Below are positions 31,832 through 41,028 of a stretch of 64,000 nt of DNA, one piece after another; position 1 is the first letter of the stretch; each line of letters starts with the position of its first letter. Below the pieces are notes generated by a model that saw only the letters and a program-made list of their open reading frames with translations, made no database searches and was not told where the DNA came from. The DNA is from an uncultured Eubacteriales bacterium (lineage in GTDB: Bacteria; Bacillota; Clostridia; Oscillospirales; Acutalibacteraceae). The stretch spans positions 186,001 through 250,000 of the forward strand of contig CAKUFK010000002.1 in NCBI GenBank assembly GCA_934647945.1. The letters run 5' to 3'. The translations under genes were made by a program, and so were the position numbers.

Positions 31832-33112
31832 TCAAAGTGCGCCGAGCGCCTGCCGGATATCGGCAAGGATATCGTCCGGGTGCTCGATGCCCACTGAAAA
31901 ACGGATCAGGTCGGGGCTGACGCCTGCCTCTTCAAGCTGCCGGTCGTTCATCTGGCGGTGGGTGGTGCTGGCGGGATGGAGCACACAGGTGCGCAGATCC
32001 GCGACATGGGTGGCAATAGCCGCGAGTTTCAGCGCGTTCATGAAGCGGCAGGCCGCGTCCCGTCCGCCCTTTACACCAAAGGAAACGACGCCGCTGGTGC
32101 CGCCCGGCATATATTTTTGCGCAAGCGGGTATTGGTCGTCCCCCGGAAGGCCGGGATACCGCACCCAAGAGATCCGGCTGTCCTCTGTCAGCGCCTGCGC
32201 CACCTGGAGCGCGTTGGAGCAATGGCGCTCCATCCGCAGATGCAGGGTATCGATGCCCATGCTGAGCAAAAACGCGTTTTCCGGGCTGGGGGTAGCCCCC
32301 ATGTCCCGCATGAGGTGACAGCGGCACTTCGCGATAAAAGCGGCCGGCCCGAAATGATCGGTATACGTCACACCGTGATAGGTTTCATCGGGAGTGGTCA
32401 GGCCGGGAAACGTTTCCGCATGTGCGGCCCAATCGAACCGGCCGGAGTCCACGATCACCCCTCCGAGGGCGGTGGCGTGGCCGTCCAGGTATTTCGAGGT
32501 GGAATGCACCACAATATCCGCGCCGTGTTCGAACGGGCGGCAGTTGACCGGGGTCGGGAAGGTGTTGTCCACGATCAGCGGCACTCCGTGCGCGTGGGCG
32601 GCCCGGGCAAACCGCTCGAAATCCAGCACGTGGAGGGAAGGATTGGACAGGCTTTCCCCAAACAGGAGCTTGGTATTCGGGCGGAAGGCCGCCTCCAGCT
32701 CAGCGTCGGACACGCCCGGTTCCACAAAGGTCACATCCACGCCCATCTCCCGCAGCGTCCGATGGAACAGATTGAAGGTGCCGCCATACACCGCGCTGGC
32801 GCTGACGATATGGTCTCCCGCCCGGGCGATGTTGAGAACCGCCAGCATGGTGGCTGCCTGCCCCGCCGACGTGAGCAGGGCGCCGACGCCCCCTTCCAGG
32901 GCCGCAATTTTCGCCTCCACCGCGCCGGTGGTGGGGTTAGACAGGCGGGTATAAAAGTCTCCGCTGGTTTTCAGGTCGAACAAATCGCCGAGCGCTTCGG
33001 CGCTCTCGTAGCGGAAGGTCGTGCTCTGGACGATGGGAACCACCCGCGGCTCCCCATTTCCGGGCTTCCACCCCTCCTGCACGCACCGTGTATCGATATG
33101 CCAGCCGTTCAT
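31832..33112 (-). CDS. metY: O-acetylhomoserine sulfhydrylase
   Basis: This 426-residue PLP enzyme makes homocysteine from O-acetylhomoserine and sulfide. Seen are YTRLSNPTTGAVEAKIAALEGG, the SASAVYGGT loop, VDNTFPTPVNCRPFEHGADIVVHSTSKYLDGHATALGG with the PLP lysine, and HPASTTHRQ. ATG 33112 follows GAGGAGG. The methionine synthase operon at 52-56 kb would use its product. Confidence 0.9.
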   Translation of the reverse strand: MNGWHIDTRCVQEGWKPGNGEPRVVPIVQSTTFRYESAEALGDLFDLKTSGDFYTRLSNPTTGAVEAKIAALEGGVGALLTSAGQAATMLAVLNIARAGDHIVSASAVYGGTFNLFHRTLREMGVDVTFVEPGVSDAELEAAFRPNTKLLFGESLSNPSLHVLDFERFARAAHAHGVPLIVDNTFPTPVNCRPFEHGADIVVHSTSKYLDGHATALGGVIVDSGRFDWAAHAETFPGLTTPDETYHGVTYTDHFGPAAFIAKCRCHLMRDMGATPSPENAFLLSMGIDTLHLRMERHCSNALQVAQALTEDSRISWVRYPGLPGDDQYPLAQKYMPGGTSGVVSFGVKGGRDAACRFMNALKLAAIATHVADLRTCVLHPASTTHRQMNDRQLEEAGVSPDLIRFSVGIEHPDDILADIRQALGAL

Positions 33113-33326
33113 CAAGAAGGCCTCCTCGCCTTTGCAGAATTCTTCGTCAGTATAGCACGGACAAGGCGGAATTACAAGATCCCTTCTATGAACACTGTGT
33201 TAAAAACAAGCCGTCTTTCCCTGTTTTCAACCCATCAGCATACCTTTTAGATAGCCGGTCATTCCGAAAAAACAGGACGAACCTTCCGGTTCGCCCTGTT
33301 CGCATTTCATCGGACCGTGCCGAAAA

Positions 33327-35336
33327 TCACTTCATCTGGCTCGCTTTACGGTTCCGGCGGCCTGCGACTACCGCCAAGGCAGCACTCAGAGCCATCAAGA
33401 CAGCGGCCAGCACGACTGGCCACATATCCTGCCGCCCGGTGGTCGGAGTCGAGGGGATCGAAGGCGTGGACGAATCGGCGGGAACCGAAGCGTCCGAGTC
33501 GCCGGGAAGGGATGTACTCTCATACAGCAACGCATACGTGGAGAAACGATCGGTTTCAAAAGACGCCACGCCGTCCTGCACGACGGTGTCCAGCTTCTCC
33601 GCCACGCCGTCGTGTACACGGACGACATAGAAGACGCGGTCGTCCGCGAGCAGATCGGCGGGAATCGCCACCTGCACCGTGATAGATCCGACCAGCCGGT
33701 TGAGAGTGCCGATCTCCCGGCCGTCCGCCTGAAGGATCATAGAGATGTCCAGATATTGCGCCACATCCGCGCCGGCCCCTGCCACCGCTTCGGTTTTCGC
33801 CGCATCGTCCGCATCCACCTGTGAGGGGGCAAGCGTCTCGGTTTTGATCACGATGGTGATGGGTTTATCCTGCTCGACGGCCTCTTTGATGGCCGCTTTT
33901 GTTTGATCGTCAACCGCTTCGCCGATGTCCATGTCATTGAGTACTTTCCCCACAATCTGGGTGAGTGTATCGTCAATCACCTCGGCGCTGCCGTCCGCCA
34001 CACCGATCTCTACCTTTTCCGCCGGTTTTTCCGGATCCACGGTGGGAAGCTGGGGTGTTCCGACCACGACGACCGAACAGGAGGCGCTCTTATCCCCCAC
34101 TGTCGCTGTGATAACCGCATTGCCGGCCGAGACAGCCGTCAGCAACCCGTTTGGCGCTACCGTGGCAACAGCCGTATTGTCGGACGAAAAGCTCACGGTT
34201 TTGTCCGCGTCGGCCCCGGCCTCCACCGTCGCCTGCAGCATCATCGAACCGCCTTCCGCGAGAGTCACCAGTTCCGTGTCGAACGCGACTGAGAAAATAC
34301 GGGGATCCGACACCTTGCCGGTGGCGGCATCGTAGACGCAGCCCTCCGCCATATATCCTTCGACGACCGGATCCGGGGTGTCGTTGGGGGCTTCGCCTTT
34401 GCGGAAGGTGCCGCCTGAGACATATGGGTTGCCCGTCTGCTGAGCGCGGTAGATCGCGGAGATCCCGCCGTTATAGGTGCCTCCGTAAACGAAAGTGGTC
34501 GCGTCGGCGTTGATGCCGCCGTCGCCGCCTTTGTTATCGTTGCCGATATAAATGGCGTATTTCGGGCTGGAATACGTGCCGCCGTATATATACCCGGTCA
34601 CGACATCTTGTTCCCCCGCGATGTACAGGGCGTAGAAGGAACGGCTGTTGCCCCATTCGGTCGAGAAATGGCCGTCATATACCTTCAAAACGCCGCTGGC
34701 CGAAGCCAGAGCGCCCTGGATGCCGGTGATCGTCGCGTCGTTAATCGTCATATTGGCGTAGTTGCGCACGCAATAAGCGAAGGTTCCAGGCTCGTTCGTA
34801 GAGGTCGAATGAAATTCGCCGCCGTTGATCTCCATGTCACCTTCGTTATTAATCGCGAAGAAATCCGCGTTCACAACGCATCCGTTGATGGTCATGGTCC
34901 CACCGACACCGTTGTACAGCGTCGTTCCTCCGACATTACAGTGGGTCTCGAAGGTACCGCCGTTGATTACCATGGTGCCGGTGTTGCCCACATTGTTGCG
35001 ATAGGCGCTGACCAGTCCGCTCTTGTCCGTGCTCGAGTCATTGATCGTCACGTTTCCGGCGTTCTCCAAGATCCGGCCGGTTCCGGTCGGTTTCGAAACC
35101 GTATGGCCGTTGAGGTCGATGGTGATTGTCACATCGCTCGGCACGGTCAGAATCACGTTTTCCGGAATGGTAAGATTCGCCGCGAGCTGATAGGAGCCCG
35201 ACTGGATCCCGTCCAGCTGCTCCAGCCCTGTAATCTGGATCGGCTCATCCTCCGCCTGAACCCCCGGCACAGCCGCCAGGCCAAGCAGAAGGGCGAGGGT
35301 CACGGCAAGGCCGCCCCACCTTTTCATCCGTTTCAT
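33327..35336 (-). CDS. Surface protein with beta-helix and Ig-like domains
   Basis: This 669-residue protein has a signal peptide (1-28), a right-handed parallel beta-helix of repeated GTMVINGGTF / GDMEINGGEF / YIYGGTYSS turns (about 65-330), a Big_2 Ig-like domain (VTLAEGGSMMLQATV...VSAGNAVITATVG, about 350-430), a further domain, a Ser/Pro/Thr linker and a C-terminal helix with RRNRK. It lacks an LPXTG motif, so the helix probably anchors it. An upstream c-di-GMP riboswitch suggests a biofilm or adhesion role. Confidence 0.85.
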   Translation of the reverse strand: MKRMKRWGGLAVTLALLLGLAAVPGVQAEDEPIQITGLEQLDGIQSGSYQLAANLTIPENVILTVPSDVTITIDLNGHTVSKPTGTGRILENAGNVTINDSSTDKSGLVSAYRNNVGNTGTMVINGGTFETHCNVGGTTLYNGVGGTMTINGCVVNADFFAINNEGDMEINGGEFHSTSTNEPGTFAYCVRNYANMTINDATITGIQGALASASGVLKVYDGHFSTEWGNSRSFYALYIAGEQDVVTGYIYGGTYSSPKYAIYIGNDNKGGDGGINADATTFVYGGTYNGGISAIYRAQQTGNPYVSGGTFRKGEAPNDTPDPVVEGYMAEGCVYDAATGKVSDPRIFSVAFDTELVTLAEGGSMMLQATVEAGADADKTVSFSSDNTAVATVAPNGLLTAVSAGNAVITATVGDKSASCSVVVVGTPQLPTVDPEKPAEKVEIGVADGSAEVIDDTLTQIVGKVLNDMDIGEAVDDQTKAAIKEAVEQDKPITIVIKTETLAPSQVDADDAAKTEAVAGAGADVAQYLDISMILQADGREIGTLNRLVGSITVQVAIPADLLADDRVFYVVRVHDGVAEKLDTVVQDGVASFETDRFSTYALLYESTSLPGDSDASVPADSSTPSIPSTPTTGRQDMWPVVLAAVLMALSAALAVVAGRRNRKASQMK

Positions 35337-35389
35337 GTCCTATTCCTTCCTTTCCATGGCAGAGGCAAACGAAGGAAAGTCAGGGACGC

Positions 35390-35428
35390 AAAAGGGATGA
35401 ACCGACCAAACTGGACGGATCCATCCCC
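35390..35428 (-). terminator. Riboswitch expression-platform terminator
   Basis: On the minus strand GGGATGGA pairs with TTCATCCC, followed by TTTT (complement of 35390-35393). It lies between the c-di-GMP aptamer and the surface-protein gene. Confidence 0.7.
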
Positions 35429-35510
35429 ACCGGTCGCAACTGGCTGCCATGTCCGAGGACGAAGGCCCTATAGCTTTGCGTCTCTGCCTTTCAGCAGGTT
35501 TGCCAAATAT
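35429..35510 (-). promoter_or_regulatory. c-di-GMP-I (GEMM-I) riboswitch aptamer
   Basis: Reading the minus strand, GGCAAACC, a TGAAA-containing hairpin, GACGCAAAGC, TATAGGGCCT, a variable stem, and ATGGCAGCCAGTTGC appear in order. These are the conserved blocks of GEMM-I: the GNRA-like hairpin, CAAAGC ligand pocket and GCAGCCAG-type second stem. The aptamer is followed by a terminator hairpin, so c-di-GMP should control transcription of the surface protein. On or off cannot be told by eye. Confidence 0.85.
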
Positions 35511-35679
35511 TCATGTGTTTCCAGTATACTCCTTATTTTTGCAAATTGCAAGCTCGATTACACAAAATTTCCGTTCTCTCTGCCAAATCGGCGAACCGGA
35601 TGGGCTTTCGTTTCGTTTGCATCTGCTCCCGGTTGTATGATATACTAGTTGTCGATCCCTTCCCTGTTCTGCAGAAAAG

Positions 35680-35710
35680 ACAGCGGGCGGATGATCCATC
35701 CGCCCGCTGT
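35680..35710. terminator. Terminator after the LytM protein
   Basis: A perfect 14-bp stem ACAGCGGGCGGATG / CATCCGCCCGCTGT with a 3-base loop; T-rich on the minus side. Confidence 0.85.
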
Positions 35711-35764
35711 CTGCCCTTCTTACCGATCCGCTTCAGGCGGTTTCCGAGGGCGCGTTATGCTTCT

Positions 35765-36490
35765 TTATTTCGTTTCCCGGCCGATGGCCGCGACCGGATC
35801 CACATATTTCCCCTCCATCTGGATCTCGAGATGGAGATGCGGCTCCTCGACGATTTCCACGGGGATTTCGGCCAGGTTGCCAATCACATCGCCGACCTTG
35901 ACCTTCTGACCCTGCGTCAGCTCTTTTGCCGTTACGCCGCAGTAACGGGATATGATCTGAAAGCCATGGTCGATCTCGATCACGGGACCCCAGAGCGGGT
36001 CGTTTTCCACCTTGAGGATTGTCCCGTCGGCGACCGCCTTGACCTCCGTCCCCTTTTCCCCCTTGAAGTCGGTGCCATTATGGGTCCGCCAGTCCTGCAT
36101 GGTTTCGGAATATACCGGCTGTCCGTCGCTGAAGGGCTTCAGCACCTCATTGCCGATGGGCAGCATGAACAGATCGGCCGGTTTCGTATCCACCGGTGTT
36201 GTGGGCGGCTTGGTAGCGGCCGTGGTGGGGGTGGTGGTGGTCGGCCTCTCGTAAGGGACATCGCTTACCGGATTGTCTACCGGCTGTTCGGTCGTGGGCG
36301 ATGTGACGAGGGGGCTGCTCGTGCCCGGTGTGCCGCTGCTTTCCTCCTGCGTTTTAGGCAGGGTATCGACAAAGGTGGCCACCGCCACCCCACAAACGGC
36401 CACCAGACAGACGGCCAGCGCCACATAAAAGCCTTTTCCGGTGAAAAAGCGCTTCCACCCGGATTTTCTATCGTTACGCATTCGGCTCAA
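35765..36490 (-). CDS. SpoIIQ-like M23 (LytM) peptidase-domain protein
   Basis: This 241-residue protein has one membrane helix (about residues 22-41), a Thr/Pro-rich linker and an LytM domain with zinc-ligand motifs HNGTDF and HLHLEI. Topology matches SpoIIQ, which pairs with SpoIIIAH in the engulfment channel; clostridial SpoIIQ keeps metal ligands. TTG 36490 lies 7 bases after GGAGG. It could also be a general cell-wall hydrolase. Confidence 0.75.
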   Translation of the reverse strand: MSRMRNDRKSGWKRFFTGKGFYVALAVCLVAVCGVAVATFVDTLPKTQEESSGTPGTSSPLVTSPTTEQPVDNPVSDVPYERPTTTTPTTAATKPPTTPVDTKPADLFMLPIGNEVLKPFSDGQPVYSETMQDWRTHNGTDFKGEKGTEVKAVADGTILKVENDPLWGPVIEIDHGFQIISRYCGVTAKELTQGQKVKVGDVIGNLAEIPVEIVEEPHLHLEIQMEGKYVDPVAAIGRETK

Positions 36491-36692
36491 GATGCATCCT
36501 CCATTCCGTTCGTTCGCCGGCTGTTTTTCTGTCGCTTTGCCGGGCATCTATCTCTATTCTGGACAGATTCACGCCGGTTATGCAACGTCATTCCACCACG
36601 AAAAAGAAATTTTTGGGCCGCCCCTTAATCCATCCGCTGCAACAAAATGCCGCGCGGGCGCCACTATATCATTGAGCCGGGGGGCTGAGACC

Positions 36693-37274
36693 GTGAAAGT
36701 TACGGAAGAAACCGCCGCTTTGGTCGCACAGGCTCAAAGCGGAGACTTGGAAGCGTTCGGGCGGTTGTACGAATACGTATACACCGACCTGTATCGCTAC
36801 GCCTACTATCAGCTCGGCCATGCCGAGGCGGCGGAGGACGCCGTCCAGGAAACCGCCCTGGAGGCGTTCCGCGGCATCCGGAAGCTGAAAAACGCCGGCG
36901 CATTCCGCTGCTGGATTTTCACGATTTTATCCGCGCGGTGCAACCGCGGCATCCGGGATCTTTGCCGGCAGCGAGGCCAGAATCCCCTGGAAGACGCACA
37001 GCTGTCGGTAAGCGATTTTACCGAAAAAAGCGACGAGGCGATCCGGCTATATGAAGCGATCGCGGATCTGCCGGAAGAGGACCGCCGTCTTCTTCTCCTG
37101 GCGACGGTGGGCGGCTTCTCCGGCAGGGAAATCGCCCGTATAATGGGACGGCCGGAAGGGACTCTGCGCTCGCGCCTGTCCCGCTGCATCAAAAAACTGC
37201 GCTGCGTTTTGTCTGACGACCACACATTCGTGGGAAAGGAGGATACCACTCATGAAAACGTCTCCCCCCGATGA
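36693..37274 (+). CDS. ECF-type RNA polymerase sigma factor
   Basis: This 193-residue protein has sigma region 2 (FGRLYEYVYTDLYRYAYYQLGHAEAAEDAVQETALEAF) and region 4 (LPEEDRRLLLLATVGGFSGREIARIMGRPEGTLRSRLSRCIKKL). It starts at GTG. Its end overlaps the next gene by 23 bases, so the pair is translationally coupled, as sigma/anti-sigma pairs often are. Confidence 0.9.
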   Translation: MKVTEETAALVAQAQSGDLEAFGRLYEYVYTDLYRYAYYQLGHAEAAEDAVQETALEAFRGIRKLKNAGAFRCWIFTILSARCNRGIRDLCRQRGQNPLEDAQLSVSDFTEKSDEAIRLYEAIADLPEEDRRLLLLATVGGFSGREIARIMGRPEGTLRSRLSRCIKKLRCVLSDDHTFVGKEDTTHENVSPR

Positions 37275-38019
37275 CCGGCAGGAGCTGGAAGAACTTCGCC
37301 GCCTTCTGCGCAGCGACGGCTTGCGCATCCCTGAAGGGCTTCGTTCGGAACAGATCGTGCAGAAGCTGCGGGAAGGCGCCTCCCCCACCTCTGTTTCAAG
37401 GCGAAATTTGCTTCGTCCGCTGTTAGTCACCGCCGCTGCGGCCGTTGTGGTATGCCTGCTGATTCTCCCGGTTTGGGAGAACATGTCCCAGTCCACGGAT
37501 CTCCTTTGGCCGCAGCATACGGCCGCTCCGGAGCAAACAGCCGACGCTCAAAACGCTGCGGGCTCCACGACATCCCCGGATAACGGCACGGCCGGCACAA
37601 CGGATGAGCACACGCTGCTTGGTACATCCGGCAAAGGCGGCGGCAATCTGACGCTGGACGGGACCTCCGGAACCACCAGCACCGTGGAGATATACGGCAA
37701 ACCGGCTGGACAGCCGGATAGCCTTCCGGCTGCAACGGCGCCGGAAACGGTCCCGTCGATGTCCTACGACAATGCGAAACCGTATTTCGAAAGCGGGGCC
37801 CTGCTCATCGATCTGCGCCCGGAGGAGGCCTATCTGGAAAATCACGCGGATGAAGCGATCTATATGCCACTCTCCTCATTGGGAGATGCGCTTCCGAAGA
37901 TGGCTGATACCGGGCAAACCGTGTTCTTCCTCCCTCCCGACGCACAAAGCGGTGCCGCTGTCGCGGAAATTCTCCGGGGACTGGGCTATACCCGGATATA
38001 TGAATTAACAGGTATATGA
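37252..38019 (+). CDS. Putative anti-sigma factor with inactive rhodanese domain
   Basis: This 255-residue protein has a cytoplasmic N-terminal part (1-58), a transmembrane helix (LLVTAAAAVVVCLLILPVW, about 57-75), a Thr/Gly-rich stalk, and an extracellular rhodanese-like domain (about 175-255): LLIDLRPEEAYLENHADEAIYMPL and LRGLGYTRIYELTG. The active-site Cys is missing: FFLPPDAQSGAAV has Asp there. It probably holds the sigma factor at the membrane and senses something outside. Confidence 0.7.
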   Translation: MKTSPPDDRQELEELRRLLRSDGLRIPEGLRSEQIVQKLREGASPTSVSRRNLLRPLLVTAAAAVVVCLLILPVWENMSQSTDLLWPQHTAAPEQTADAQNAAGSTTSPDNGTAGTTDEHTLLGTSGKGGGNLTLDGTSGTTSTVEIYGKPAGQPDSLPAATAPETVPSMSYDNAKPYFESGALLIDLRPEEAYLENHADEAIYMPLSSLGDALPKMADTGQTVFFLPPDAQSGAAVAEILRGLGYTRIYELTGI

Positions 38020-38044
38020 GCACCGTTCTTCACATATCTAAAAC

Positions 38045-38086
38045 GCAAAAGTCCCGTAAAGCATTTTAGCTTTACGGGACTTTTGC
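38045..38086. terminator. Bidirectional terminator
   Basis: Perfect 18-bp stem (GCAAAAGTCCCGTAAAGC and complement) with loop ATTTTA between converging genes. Confidence 0.95.
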
Positions 38087-38097
38087 CTGGTGCCGGT

Positions 38098-38634
38098 TTA
38101 CCCGCCGGTACGGTCGACTTTCAAAACAAAGACATACATATTGTCCGACTCATTGGTCGTCCGGACACAAATACCGCGCAGGACCTCCGCCTCATAGACA
38201 GAACTGATCACCGACGCCGAGTGCTCCACAAGCGGATACACATTGGAGGTCTTGTAATACGGGACATCCAGCGTCGTATTCATCCGAAGCTGTTCATAGC
38301 GGATATCCCCTTCCTCGTCCAGCAAAAAATCCTCAATGATCAATGTTGCGGGACCGTACTGCGACAGATCGAACAGGACCTCCCTACCAATGGAGGTCTC
38401 CAGCGGGACATGTTCATTGAGATATATGGCGAAAACCGGCGGGTATTCCGCGCGGCCGATCAGTTCGCCCTGCGAAAACGTCATCGTCTCCACCTGCTGA
38501 CCGCCGACCGTCACATAGGGCGCCGTTTTGTCCACTCCGCCGTCCTCAGCCGCACAGCCGGACAGAGCGACCAGAGCGCAGACCGCAGCCGCGAAGCAGG
38601 CGATCCGTTTCGCGGCACTCCCCCTCAAAAACAC
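38098..38634 (-). CDS. Hypothetical lipoprotein
   Basis: This 178-residue protein has a lipobox (LVALSGC). The rest is a mixed alpha/beta extracellular domain without a recognised family (VTVGGQQVETMTFSQGELIG...). It lies 11 bases downstream of the DUF3825-like gene. Confidence 0.7.
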   Translation of the reverse strand: MFLRGSAAKRIACFAAAVCALVALSGCAAEDGGVDKTAPYVTVGGQQVETMTFSQGELIGRAEYPPVFAIYLNEHVPLETSIGREVLFDLSQYGPATLIIEDFLLDEEGDIRYEQLRMNTTLDVPYYKTSNVYPLVEHSASVISSVYEAEVLRGICVRTTNESDNMYVFVLKVDRTGG

Positions 38635-38645
38635 AGGTCCTCCCC

Positions 38646-39905
38646 CTATCCCTCGTTTTTCGAAGTGGCGAATATCTTTGTCGCGTCCAGCCAGAAGCCG
38701 TCCGGCCGGGCGATCAGCCGCGCGTTTTGGTAAGCCATGTCCAGGGTCAGGATGGTGGTTCCGATATACTGCCCATGGACCATTTCCATACTCAGCGCCA
38801 CCGTCGGGGGCAGAACCTCCTTGGATTCCCCCTCCTGGATCGCCTGGACACCCTCCAGGTAGATCGGCATCAGGAACTGGATCTTCCCGGTCGCCGGCCA
38901 GAACTGAGGCGCCACTAATTTGTAATTGCGCTTGGACAGCTCGAGGGACGCCTTGAGGGCTCCTTCGAACATCTGCCGGCAGCGGGCGATATCCTGCAAA
39001 TTGTCAAAATTGAACCGCAGCGCCTGATCCCGAAGCCCCAGATTGATCCGGTTCATATTATCCTGGAAAATATGCTCGTCGGCGATGTTGATCCCACCTG
39101 GTTTCTGCGCGACCTCCCAGTTGAAGAGAAGGTCGCCGGGATCGTCGTAAAACGTCGCCATCTCCAGGGGCGCGTTGCGGGAATAATTGCAGAAAACCCG
39201 GTTGCTGGACTTGTAAATCTCCGGGTTCCGGTACTCTTGCCGGAACAGTGGGTCCCTCGCCGAATCCGGGACGACATCGCATACGAGATAGAGCTCGTTG
39301 AAAGACGCGTCGATGAGCCCGGTGTTGAGCAGCATCTTTTCCTCTTCTTCGTTGATATAAATCTTGCCCTGGCGGAAAAGCTGGAAATAGGTGTTTTCCA
39401 GATAATTTTTCAGAATTGGATGGGTGATCTTGGTCTGAAAATTGGTGAAGCGCCAGTTTTCATACAGCGCCTCCTCCGCCAGGCGGCCCAACAGCTCGTT
39501 GAGCTCGTTCATGTCGCTGAACACGATGTCCCCGATGTGCCAGCAGCCCGTTTTCGACCGGATATCGTCCCGCAGGAGGCTTTCCCGCTGAATGAACAGA
39601 CCGTAATAGTCACTGCCGTTTTCCTCACGCCGCGTATTTTTCAGGGTGTGGGCGAAGATGCGCTCCCGGCTGTTCTGAAAGCGGTAGCCGGTGTCGAAAA
39701 CATAGAGTACGCTGCTCTGGCGGTTCCGCCCGCCCCCGCAGCGGTAGGTCAGAAAATTCTGCTTGGCCAGGGTCCGTTCCACCAGCCCGTCCATGGCGTG
39801 TTTGGCTTCCTTAATGGACATGTTGCCCGTCATCTGAACGAATTGGAAAACCGAGCGCTCGTATTCTTCGTTGGAATTGAAATGGATGAGCTGGTCCACA
39901 CTCAT
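38646..39905 (-). CDS. DUF3825-like protein
   Basis: This 419-residue soluble protein has aromatic-rich blocks (RIFAHTLKNTRREENGSDYYGLFIQRE, FTNFQTKITHPILKNYLENTYFQLFRQGKI, PQFWPATGKIQFLMPIYL). They resemble DUF3825, of unknown function, sometimes linked to RNA repair or stress. ATG 39905 fits the AAGGATG spacing better than the upstream ATG. Confidence 0.5.
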   Translation of the reverse strand: MSVDQLIHFNSNEEYERSVFQFVQMTGNMSIKEAKHAMDGLVERTLAKQNFLTYRCGGGRNRQSSVLYVFDTGYRFQNSRERIFAHTLKNTRREENGSDYYGLFIQRESLLRDDIRSKTGCWHIGDIVFSDMNELNELLGRLAEEALYENWRFTNFQTKITHPILKNYLENTYFQLFRQGKIYINEEEEKMLLNTGLIDASFNELYLVCDVVPDSARDPLFRQEYRNPEIYKSSNRVFCNYSRNAPLEMATFYDDPGDLLFNWEVAQKPGGINIADEHIFQDNMNRINLGLRDQALRFNFDNLQDIARCRQMFEGALKASLELSKRNYKLVAPQFWPATGKIQFLMPIYLEGVQAIQEGESKEVLPPTVALSMEMVHGQYIGTTILTLDMAYQNARLIARPDGFWLDATKIFATSKNEG

Positions 39906-39963
39906 GCGCGACATCCTTCTTTCTGCGCCTCTCGGCGTCTCACTTCCAGCCGGGTGATTTGCC

Positions 39964-40983
39964 TCAGGCCAGGACAAACCCCATTTTTTTCTTGACCTTG
40001 TTCAAGGTCCTGCCGGCCAGGACGGCAGCCCGTTCCGCCTGTACCTTCATCAAAGCGTCGAGCTGGGCCTTGTCCGCCATCCAGGTCCGGAACCGCTCCT
40101 GGATCGGGGCGAGCACTGCGACCACGGCCTCGCCGACGGCCGCCTTAAAGTCGCCGTAACCGCGTCCGTCAAACTCCGCCTCGATCTGGTCGTAGGTATG
40201 GCCGGTGACGGCGCCGTAGATCTCCATCAGGTTGCCGACCCCCGGCTTATCCTCCCGGCGGCAGACCTTGGCCTCACTGTCGGTCACAGCCCGGCGGAAC
40301 TTCCGCCGGATAGTGTCGGGGTCATCGAGCATGGAGATGAAAGCGTTTTGATTGCTGTCCGACTTGGACATTTTTTTCGTCGGTTCCTGGAGGGAGAGGA
40401 CATTGGCGCAGTTCTGCATGATATAAGGCTCGGGCAGCAGGAAGGTATCACCGTACAGGCTGTTGAAGCGCCCGGCGATATCCCGAGTCAGCTCGCAGTG
40501 CTGCTTCTGATCCTTCCCCACCGGCACGGCGTCGGGACGGTAGAGCAGAATATCCGCCGCCATCAGAGTGGGATAGGCAAACAGGCCGAGATTGACGTTA
40601 TCGGCGTGCTTCTGGGATTTGTCCTTGAACTGGGTCATCCGGGACAGCTCCCCGAACTGGGTACAGCAGCCGAGCAGCCAGGAAAGCTCCGCGTGGGCGG
40701 GCACCTGGGACTGGACAAACACCAGGCATTTTTCCGGGTCGAGGCCCACGGCCAACAGCAACGCGTATACCTCATAGGTGCGCTGGCGGAGCTTGGCCGG
40801 CTCCTGCCGTACGGTAACGGCATGCAGGTCGGCTACGCCGAAAATGCACTCGAATTCATCCTGCAGGGCCACCCAGTTGCGCATAGCGCCAAGGTAGTTG
40901 CCGAGGGTCGGGATCCCGGAGGGCTGTATGAGGCTGAGGGCCCGTTTTTTGCGGGCCGGGAGGGTTTCGGACAGGTTCGGCAT
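39964..40983 (-). CDS. trpS: Tryptophanyl-tRNA synthetase
   Basis: This 339-residue class I synthetase charges tRNA-Trp. The HIGH-like site is PSGIPTLGNYLGA, and the KMSKS loop is TKKMSKSDSNQ. FAYPTLMAADILLY, VPVGKDQKQH and the C-terminal end are typical. Confidence 0.97.
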   Translation of the reverse strand: MPNLSETLPARKKRALSLIQPSGIPTLGNYLGAMRNWVALQDEFECIFGVADLHAVTVRQEPAKLRQRTYEVYALLLAVGLDPEKCLVFVQSQVPAHAELSWLLGCCTQFGELSRMTQFKDKSQKHADNVNLGLFAYPTLMAADILLYRPDAVPVGKDQKQHCELTRDIAGRFNSLYGDTFLLPEPYIMQNCANVLSLQEPTKKMSKSDSNQNAFISMLDDPDTIRRKFRRAVTDSEAKVCRREDKPGVGNLMEIYGAVTGHTYDQIEAEFDGRGYGDFKAAVGEAVVAVLAPIQERFRTWMADKAQLDALMKVQAERAAVLAGRTLNKVKKKMGFVLA

Positions 40984-41028
40984 ACGAGTTCGTTCCTTTC
41001 GGATGCGGCCGGTACGGCACGCTCAATT

